NCBI GenBank assembly: GCA_029259935.1
Contig: JAJDEH010000130.1
Location: 1 to 30,515 of the forward strand
Length of the DNA: 30,515 bases
Direction: 5' to 3'
Source of the DNA: Planctomycetota bacterium
GTDB lineage: Bacteria > Planctomycetota > Planctomycetia > Pirellulales > Pirellulaceae
The position numbers were made by a program, and so were the translations under genes. This document shows, one piece after another, positions 24,649 through 30,515 of the stretch (its first letter is position 1; every line of letters starts with the position of its first letter). Below the pieces are notes generated by a model. The model was not told the DNA's origin. It saw nothing but the letters and a program-made list of their open reading frames with translations, and searched no databases.

Positions 24649-25174
24649 TGTCAGCTCTCCCAAAGTGGCCTGGCACCCTCCTTGGTATGAACTCACGCAA
24701 AGCTCCCTCTATCATTCAATCCGGTTTTCGGCTCGCTTCCGGACACCTAATTTGCCCCGGAGCGAGTTTTGTCCCCGCGGACCGCGGCGGACAGACTTAA
24801 AAACTCTAGGTCCCTTCATATTTGGACGTACCGGAAGACAGTCCCGCGATAAAACAACACCGAAAGAGCGATGCCGGTTGACCGGACCGTGAGGATTGTC
24901 CTGGCATAACCCACTGCGTTTCTTGCAACCGCCACCCCACGAGAATACCGTAGAGAACATCGCTAGGGCCGGGCACCACGCTCGATTCGAACCGTACTTC
25001 GGCCGCATCGGGAATCACCGCATGTCTGACGAATCCACGAAAGCAGGCAGTAACTTTGATCCGCCCTCATGTTCAGCTCTCCCTTTGTCGGCGGTTATTC
25101 CTTGTGCTATCGTGGATTTTGAACGTCTTCCGCCGCGGATGGCCGCGCTCGTGTTTTCTTAATCGGAAGGGCTG
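24649..25174. other. Divergent intergenic region between the protease and the TIR-VWA operon
   Basis: About 526 bases with no supported gene; plus-strand frames at 24665-24892 and 24896-25162 lack domains and look like chance. Promoters of both flanking genes should be here. A TTGACC at about 24878 has only a poor -10 candidate (around 24903), so I do not call a promoter. The ribosome binding site of the TIR gene (GGAAGGG) is at 25161-25171. Confidence 0.45.
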
Positions 25175-27307
25175 ATGTCCGACATCCGTATTTTTGTTAG
25201 CTACAGTCGTGAAGATAGCCTGTGGATTCAGGAAGGAAGCCATGGCTTGATCCCCTGGCTGGCTCGCGCTTTGAAGCGAGACGGGGTCGAGGTCTGGTGC
25301 GATCCGGAATTGCGGAACGATCCGGGCGCGGATTTTAAACAGCGCATCAGGCAGGAAATCGAGCGAGCGCATGTCGCCGTGCTGTTAGTCAGCCAAGATT
25401 TCGTGAACTCGGAATTCATCGGCCAGTACGAATTGCCGTGGGTCCGCGAGCGACTGGAAGAGGGCGCGCAGACAGTGATCCCCATCCTGGTCGGCCCGGT
25501 GGCGCGGGGCGAGTTGGGCTGGATCAGCGAAAGGCAAATGCTGCCTAGCAAGATGGATCCGCTGATCGATGTGATCGAAAGCGTTTCCCGTTGGAAGCAT
25601 GCACAAGTAGAGATCCTTAGCGCGGTCCGGCAGCACATCCAGACCATCCGCAAGGCTCGCCAGTCGCCATCCAAGAATGCCGGCGTGTCGCCAACCGCCA
25701 CGGATCGGTCGCGCAACTTAATGAAAAAGGCCGGACCGAACTCAGACGAGACGCAAGCGCCGGCCTCCGCGCAGCGGGAACGCCATTTCTTCGTCCGTAC
25801 GATCTGCGAACATCCGTGCCTGCCGCTCCAAGACGAGCAGGAATGCCGATTTCAAGTTGAATTGCTGGTCAATCCTCAGAAGCCAGACGAGCAGTCGCTG
25901 CCGTCACATCTGTGCCTGGTACTCGACTTGAGCGGATCGATGTCAAGGCAGAATAAATACGGGCTGTTGCGGCAGGCTCTGCGATCTCTGTTGGCGAATG
26001 CCGATCGAGAAATCTATGTTTCGGTGGTCGCGTTTTCAGAGGGCGCGAAGCCGATTGTTTTTGCACGCAAATGCGGCAATTTGGATCCAGACGCACTCTT
26101 GGCCGCGTTGGATGGCAGCCAGGTAAAGTTCGGCGGTCTTACCCAATTGGGAGCCGGATTGAAAAAGGCGGCCGAGTTGTGTCGGAAGTTCTCGGATCAC
26201 TACTCCAAGAACATCTCGCGTGTCTACGTCATGACCGATGGGCGAGTTCATGATCCCAAAGTTTGCGCAGCCGCGCCCCGGTGGTTCATCAAGCAAGATA
26301 CCGAGGTTCATGCCTTCGGGTTTGGAGAAGATTACGATCCCAAGATTCTTCGCGGCGTCACGCACGGTTGTGCTGGAGGAACGGTCAAGTCTTTCAAGGA
26401 CTTGGACGGCATCATTACGGCATTTGGCCGCGCCGCGGTTTCCACCAGCAACGTCGTCGCCACGAACACTGTGATCCGTTTTCAGGCCGCGCCCTCGGTG
26501 CTGCTGAACGAAGTGTATCTGTTCCGGCCTCGTGAATTGGATGTGAGCAACTACATCTCTAGTGATTCAACCTCGTGCGAACTGGCGGGCCTGTGGCCGA
26601 ATTTCGAGAGTCGCCGCATCTACAGCGTTTTACTTAAAACCAGGATACCCGCCGGAACCGGTAACCGCACGGCCATCGGGACGGTCATCGTCGACGCGGT
26701 TGTCGGCGGCGTGCCCGTCTGCGAGGAAAGCCCCGTGACCGTGGGCCGCAGCGAGGACGCCGCCCCTTGCAGTCGGATCAACGCCAACGTTTCGAAGGCG
26801 TTTGATTCCTGCGAATTTCGCAACAGTCGCGATCCCCAACTAATCCTCAAGCACCTGCATGCCTGCCGCGATCTGTATCGTCTCGAAAAACGCGACCAGG
26901 CCACCATGCAGGACGTGGAAAACAAAATTCAAGAAGTGCAGTCGATCCTCGTCAAGCAGCAACAACGGGCGGAACGCCAGGCAAAAGAGGAACGTCGCCA
27001 ACGAGAGTTGGAGTCCTTGTCCTTGGACGATTTCGAAGACGACAGCCTCTCGTTGGAGATTCCGGTGGAAGAATCTCTACTTGGTGAGGATTCAGATCTG
27101 AGCCTGTCGGGCGGCTCCGACATGCGATTGGGGCAGATTGTCGACGACATGAGCGATCCCGGTAGCGACGTTGTCGCGCTGGAGTGGTCGGATACAGACG
27201 GTGGAACTGAATCGGGATTGAACTTGGATGATGAAGCCATAAGCTTGGCAGATCCGTCGTTGGACGACGAGTTTTTCGACTCCGACCTTGTCGATGGTGA
27301 TTCGTGA
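25175..27307 (+). CDS. TIR domain / VWA domain protein with Ser/Asp/Glu-rich tail
   Basis: This 710-residue protein is soluble. The TIR domain spans about 1-160: IFVSYSREDS, VEVWCDPEL, LLVSQDFVNSEF and Y85-E86-LP, where E86 aligns with the catalytic Glu of NAD-cleaving TIRs. A VWA domain occupies about 244-430 with an intact metal site: D251-L-S253-G-S255, T323 (GGLTQLG) and D355 (MTDGR). A beta-rich region (about 430-530) and a charged, likely coiled-coil helix (about 570-612) follow. The tail (613-710) is very acidic and contains serine blocks (SLSLDD, SLSLE, DLSLSGG). Known TIRs cleave NAD or signal in immunity, and VWA domains bind partners through Mg. ATG 25175 follows a good GGAAGGG site. 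The kinase-like gene starts 56 bases downstream, so the two form an operon. Activity is inferred, not shown. Confidence 0.9.
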   Translation: MSDIRIFVSYSREDSLWIQEGSHGLIPWLARALKRDGVEVWCDPELRNDPGADFKQRIRQEIERAHVAVLLVSQDFVNSEFIGQYELPWVRERLEEGAQTVIPILVGPVARGELGWISERQMLPSKMDPLIDVIESVSRWKHAQVEILSAVRQHIQTIRKARQSPSKNAGVSPTATDRSRNLMKKAGPNSDETQAPASAQRERHFFVRTICEHPCLPLQDEQECRFQVELLVNPQKPDEQSLPSHLCLVLDLSGSMSRQNKYGLLRQALRSLLANADREIYVSVVAFSEGAKPIVFARKCGNLDPDALLAALDGSQVKFGGLTQLGAGLKKAAELCRKFSDHYSKNISRVYVMTDGRVHDPKVCAAAPRWFIKQDTEVHAFGFGEDYDPKILRGVTHGCAGGTVKSFKDLDGIITAFGRAAVSTSNVVATNTVIRFQAAPSVLLNEVYLFRPRELDVSNYISSDSTSCELAGLWPNFESRRIYSVLLKTRIPAGTGNRTAIGTVIVDAVVGGVPVCEESPVTVGRSEDAAPCSRINANVSKAFDSCEFRNSRDPQLILKHLHACRDLYRLEKRDQATMQDVENKIQEVQSILVKQQQRAERQAKEERRQRELESLSLDDFEDDSLSLEIPVEESLLGEDSDLSLSGGSDMRLGQIVDDMSDPGSDVVALEWSDTDGGTESGLNLDDEAISLADPSLDDEFFDSDLVDGDS

Positions 27308-27363
27308 GAAGTCTGAGTGATTCCAGTTATCGCAGTTCGCCCGCGCCGCTTTAGGAGTACACC

Positions 27364-28302
27364 ATGTCACGCCATTCGCTCCCCGTTCGGCAACAAGAGG
27401 CACTGCTCCGGCTGCGCAAACGAAATCTGGATCACTTGGAGGACCGGCTGCCCGACATGTTTTCCAGTTGTCTGGGCGACCGCTTCCGTCCCCGTCACCT
27501 GCTGGCGGTCGGTGCCATGGGAGCCTTATTCATCGCCTCGGATGAGGACGACTTGGATGCACTCGTAGTCGTCAAACTTCCGCTCTTCGATTGGGCTCGG
27601 CCCGGCAAGATTGCCACGCGCGATTTGCAACGGTTACGAGAAGCACTGCGGGTCGAGGCCCGGATATTGCAGCGAACGGGCGGGCGAATCATGCCCGCGT
27701 TGGTTGACTGCTTTACCGGTCGCAACCCGCTGGTTGTGGAGCCCGAACCGCGGGCCGCTCCGGATGAGTGTTTCCTAGTCATGGAATGGATCGACGGCGA
27801 CACCGTGGACGTAGTCGCGCGGACGGTGGCTCAACGGCATGGACCGGACCACGTCGAGTTTATCAATTGGGTAGCCGTCACCACGCGACGCATTGCGGAA
27901 GCACTACTGGAATTGCGGCTGAAAATGCCCGACTTTATCTACTACGATGTTGCTCCGCGGAATTTTCTGATGCCCAACGAAGACTCGGTGCGCGTTGTCG
28001 ACGCGGGCGGCTTTGCTTCCACGAGCGAACCCCTGGACCGCGTACCGTTTACGGCCGAGTACTGTCCGCTGACTGCGGATGAGCGGCGCGGGCCAGGTAA
28101 CGAGCACATCGTGACCCGCCGACTAGCCCTACTCGGTCTCGACCTGCTGACGGACAAGATCTCGCGCCGCGTTGCTTACCAATCCGTCGTCGAACAACTG
28201 GTCGCTGGCCCGGCCGAGAGATTGGCAAAACTGCTCGACGAATGCGTTGCATCCCAATCGACCAAGTTGACCGATTTGTCTCAATCGCTGCGCGGCCTTT
28301 GA
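27364..28302 (+). CDS. Divergent eukaryote-type Ser/Thr protein kinase-like protein
   Basis: The protein has 312 residues from ATG 27364, preceded by AGGAG 8 bases away. The kinase N-lobe shows a Gly-loop relic (VGAMGALFIA, 49-58), K71 in VVVKLPL and E99 in helix C (RVEARIL). The hinge is FLVMEWIDG (137-145). The catalytic loop is YYDVAPRNFL (193-202): the HRD His-Arg is replaced but D195 and N200 remain. The metal-binding motif is D213-A-G in place of DFG. The C-lobe is short, and helices near the end are not recognisable. The retained Lys/Asp/Asn/Asp set suggests it may still bind ATP and act. It follows the TIR-VWA gene; the TIR-VWA protein's serine-rich tail is an obvious possible substrate. 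It has no membrane segment. Confidence 0.82.
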   Translation: MSRHSLPVRQQEALLRLRKRNLDHLEDRLPDMFSSCLGDRFRPRHLLAVGAMGALFIASDEDDLDALVVVKLPLFDWARPGKIATRDLQRLREALRVEARILQRTGGRIMPALVDCFTGRNPLVVEPEPRAAPDECFLVMEWIDGDTVDVVARTVAQRHGPDHVEFINWVAVTTRRIAEALLELRLKMPDFIYYDVAPRNFLMPNEDSVRVVDAGGFASTSEPLDRVPFTAEYCPLTADERRGPGNEHIVTRRLALLGLDLLTDKISRRVAYQSVVEQLVAGPAERLAKLLDECVASQSTKLTDLSQSLRGL

Positions 28303-28384
28303 CGCACAACGATGGACTGGACTGGTTTCAGCTTAGAGTTTGTTGGCCCTGGGTCCGGTTCTTCCCCCGTCAAACGCCAAGGTG

Positions 28385-29296
28385 CTATGCTTCTTTCATC
28401 CACCCTCGCAGCACGTCGCGCAACATGGCGAGTTCGCGAAACAGGGTTTTTCGGTCTTGATTGGCATGCTCTAGACACCACGGGCCGCGAAAACCGGCTT
28501 TCCATCCGATCTCGAAGCAACGTTTCAAGTCGTATAGGGCGTGCTCGCCATTGGCACCGAGTTGCCGCGCTTTGAAGTCGCAGGTCACAGCCAACGGAAA
28601 CGTCTTGGCCAGCCCCGCGTAACGGATTTCATTGCTATCCCAGTTTCCCGTGTCGGGACACGCGACGACATCGTGTCCAATCGCCTTGACCAAACGAACG
28701 ACCGACTCCGGATCGGACTGCATCCAGCCAAAGTTTTCGACCAGCATCTGAATGTCGCGATCGGCGGCATACTCGGCAAGCTCCTGGTAACCGCTGACGT
28801 GGATCTTCATATCGGGCCGTTCCTTCAAGGGCAGCGGCCGAGCCCAGCGCAACCCCAGCCGCGCGGCCGCATCGATCGATCGTTTGTAGGCTTCGATCGC
28901 GCGGTCGCGGACACTTTTTTCTCGACTGTTCATATCCAAGCCACGTTGATTCATCTTCAAGTTGGTCAAGACACAGCCACATTCATCGGCGGCCCGGCGA
29001 ACCAGCTCGAGGTACTTTGCATCGACGGATTTCAAAGTCGAAGTGTTCAGATCGATCACGCACATATCCAATTCATCGCGCATGATCCGGGGCAGTTCCA
29101 GCAATGTAAACTTCCCCGTGGCCGGTTGCGTGGCGATGTGTCCCGACAAAGAGGAAGTCGTGATGCCAACTTCGCCGGCCAGTTTTTCATCCGCCGGTTT
29201 TCGTTTGTCGGCGGCAAAGGCGCTATGACTCGCCGCCGAGCCCATGAGCAACGCGGCTGACGACTTGATAAATGTTCTTCGAGATGGGATCGACAT
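28385..29296 (-). CDS. Tat-exported sugar phosphate isomerase/epimerase-like protein (xylose isomerase-like TIM barrel)
   Basis: The 303-residue protein has a twin-arginine signal (S-R-R-T-F-I-K at 5-11, then AALLMGSAASHSAFA, cut near 29). The mature part has the AP-endonuclease-2/xylose-isomerase-like barrel pattern, with acidic candidate metal ligands at E187 (MLVENFG), D215 (CPDTGNWD), D240 (VTCDF) and E276 (CLEHAN). Planctomycetes encode many Tat-exported members of this family, believed to act on sugars from polysaccharide breakdown. The substrate cannot be told from sequence. It is convergent with the kinase-like gene (82 bases), so probably not part of that operon. Confidence 0.88.
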   Translation of the reverse strand: MSIPSRRTFIKSSAALLMGSAASHSAFAADKRKPADEKLAGEVGITTSSLSGHIATQPATGKFTLLELPRIMRDELDMCVIDLNTSTLKSVDAKYLELVRRAADECGCVLTNLKMNQRGLDMNSREKSVRDRAIEAYKRSIDAAARLGLRWARPLPLKERPDMKIHVSGYQELAEYAADRDIQMLVENFGWMQSDPESVVRLVKAIGHDVVACPDTGNWDSNEIRYAGLAKTFPLAVTCDFKARQLGANGEHALYDLKRCFEIGWKAGFRGPWCLEHANQDRKTLFRELAMLRDVLRGWMKEA

Positions 29297-29690
29297 GATT
29301 TTGGTACTCTCTGGATATCGAACCGCCCGCGTCTAGCAAAGGGCCGACTCGTCACGGCGTCAATTACGGGGCGACCGATGGCCGCTGAATCCGAGCAATT
29401 ATCGAACGTTCGCAAGCCACTAACTGAATCAAATGTGGCTGCAATCCGCGAATTATAGCTGCTGACTTCTGGGTATGCCTGCAAAAACCGTTCACGATGG
29501 CCCATCTTGTGTGAGATGGCAGCCTGCAAGGCGGCGAGCGGCTATTCCAGTAAGTTGAGCGATTCACGGCCAGGAAATGAGCGAACGGTTTTGCTATTTG
29601 CTCCATCCCGAGGCGATGGCGTTGAGGGCGAATCATGCTACCGCTCAAAGAACGAGAGGTGCTGCCTGAGGAGAAATGTGACGGGGTAGG
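29297..29690. other. Gene-free stretch upstream of the isomerase gene
   Basis: About 390 bases. Short frames on both strands (29364-29648 minus, 29507-29689 plus) have no domain or coding pattern. A small perfect hairpin (CCATCT/AGATGG, 29502-29519, 6-base loop) without a T-tract is present. It must hold the promoter of the isomerase gene at its left end; none was identified. Confidence 0.45.
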
Positions 29691-30240
29691 TCATTGCGGG
29701 CGGTGCGGTAACTGCAGCCGTGCCCGGATACCCTCGAACGCTTCGTCGAGCGGAGTCCCCTCACCGGCTTCCATTTGGGCGATGCCTTCAGTGTAGCCGC
29801 TGCTATTCCTCAACCACGGATAGTTTTCGCCCCAATCAAATTGTGGTATCTGTTTCACAAACTCGCCTCGGTTGGCCTCATTAGCGAAGCAGAATTCCCC
29901 GAAACCGTGGTCGTAGTCTGTCTTCCCAAGCCAATGAAGCGTCCACTTCTCCTACGTGGCAATGGGCAGCTACGGAGCGATATTCTCTTTTTTCCCATCG
30001 TTCGCCGTTGACTTCACACATCCTTCGTTGTTCCGTCGACAACACAAGAGGACAGGATGGATACTCCCAATCCCAACATTCGCCATGCTGTGGTCCGAAT
30101 TTCGACCAGCACCATCTAAGAGCTACGCCAACTTCTGGAAAGTCGCCCTCGATCAAGACTACATAAGGAAACAATGCATGCAGGTCGTCGCGTTCTTCTG
30201 GATCGTAGAGCGGGGCGGCTTGGTTGTTAACTTGTTGGGG
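29691..30240 (-). pseudogene. Frameshifted remnant of a small hypothetical gene
   Basis: Two adjacent minus-strand frames look like halves of one protein. The upstream half (about 30240-29945) reads LYDPEERDDLHALFPYVV, RWCWSKFGPQHGECW and YPSCPLVLSTEQ. The downstream half (about 29955-29692, other frame) reads WLGKTDYDHGFGEF, FVKQIPQFDWGENYPWL and GTPLDEAFEGIRARLQ. The downstream half has a stop (TAG) at about 29955 and no start of its own, so a single-base indel near 29945 would join them. An in-frame TAA near 30250 also blocks the region upstream, and no good start is visible. The composition (Trp/Tyr/Cys-rich, acidic) is consistent across both halves. I do not recognise the family. A sequencing error is the alternative to a true pseudogene. 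Confidence 0.55.
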
Positions 30241-30291
30241 CAGTTTCTTTTAGGGAAGTTCCGCCACGAAATTACTGGGGGATAGCTTGCG

Positions 30292-30515
30292 ATGGGCGTA
30301 TGTTACACCTTACGAAGTGCCCCGCTTCGGGGCCCGCGCTTCAAAGCAGCGGCAGGATCGGATCCGTTGGCGCCACTGACGCGTGACGCGGTCAAAGCGG
30401 CGGCAGGGCATCAAAAGACCTACGATGATACGGCGACCGATAAGCAGGCCGCCTTCGCCACGACCAAGATCAATACCGAGTGGACGCTGACCACGGATCA
30501 CGCCCAGTGGTACGA
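30292..30515 (+). CDS. Unidentified open reading frame running off the right edge
   Basis: The frame is open from ATG 30292 (first start after an in-frame TAG at 30283) to the window end, at least 74 codons. From about 30361 the codons are strongly G/C-ending (RDAVKAAAGHQKTYDDTATD, then NTEWTLTTDHAQWY), which suggests real coding sequence. The first 20 codons (CYTLRSAPLRGPRF) look less convincing and contain a perfect hairpin (GCCCCG/CGGGGC). The true start could therefore differ, or this may be a fragment. Two near-identical 16-base stretches (30341 and 30392, one mismatch) encode AAAG-type repeats 17 codons apart. No domain recognised. Confidence 0.4.
   Translation, partial: MGVCYTLRSAPLRGPRFKAAAGSDPLAPLTRDAVKAAAGHQKTYDDTATDKQAAFATTKINTEWTLTTDHAQWY

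Noticed and set aside
22045..28302. Trypsin-TPR protease as a third member of the TIR-VWA/kinase system
   Set aside because: The protease has a clear Sec signal peptide and is divergent, while the TIR-VWA and kinase proteins are cytoplasmic, so a shared complex is unlikely.
29502..29519. Perfect 6-bp hairpin CCATCT/AGATGG as a terminator
   Set aside because: Short stem, no T-tract on either strand and no gene ending nearby.
30317..30334. GCCCCG/CGGGGC hairpin near the right edge as a terminator
   Set aside because: No T-tract follows, and the hairpin lies inside an open frame that continues.

Overview
The window looks like chromosome of a planctomycete, probably of the Pirellula/Rhodopirellula type. 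The grounds are a giant surface protein with the N-terminal LE(D/P)R-x-L motif, a DUF4347 domain and a CSLREA/beta-helix region; PqqD-like/M50/HlyD fusion proteins; a Tat-exported sugar isomerase/epimerase-like protein; and moderate GC with loosely packed genes. This assignment comes from gene content, not from a search. No rRNA, tRNA, CRISPR array, transposase or phage gene was seen.

Left third (1-11251): a partial giant extracellular protein on the minus strand is transcribed away from an export cluster. That cluster has a TolC-like outer-membrane channel, a convergent gene with two PilZ domains, and a tightly coupled three-gene operon. The operon encodes a periplasmic HlyD-type adaptor, a GAF-like/HlyD membrane adaptor, and a PqqD-like/M50 zinc protease/HlyD fusion. 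No ABC ATPase or RND pump is present. I infer a dedicated, possibly c-di-GMP-tuned, export and processing route for large surface proteins, with the neighbouring giant protein as the obvious candidate cargo.

Middle (11252-21960): a secreted protein with two SPOR-like repeats, the nucleotide-pool sanitising enzyme RdgB, and two small membrane proteins precede a complete oligopeptide ABC importer on the minus strand (order oppA-B-C-D-F). OppA and OppC both carry large unusual insertions on the periplasmic side. A divergent ArsR-type regulator sits upstream of oppA, and an exact 14-bp direct repeat links the two start regions.

Right third (21961-30515): an exported trypsin-like protease with about ten TPR repeats and an unrecognised C-terminal domain is divergent from a two-gene operon. 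This operon encodes a TIR-VWA protein with a Ser/Asp/Glu-rich tail and a divergent eukaryote-type protein kinase. The pair resembles the VWA/kinase cores of bacterial conflict and signalling systems and is the most promising candidate novel system here. It is followed by the Tat-signal sugar isomerase/epimerase-like gene, a gene-poor stretch with a frameshifted remnant gene, and an unidentified open frame that runs off the right edge.
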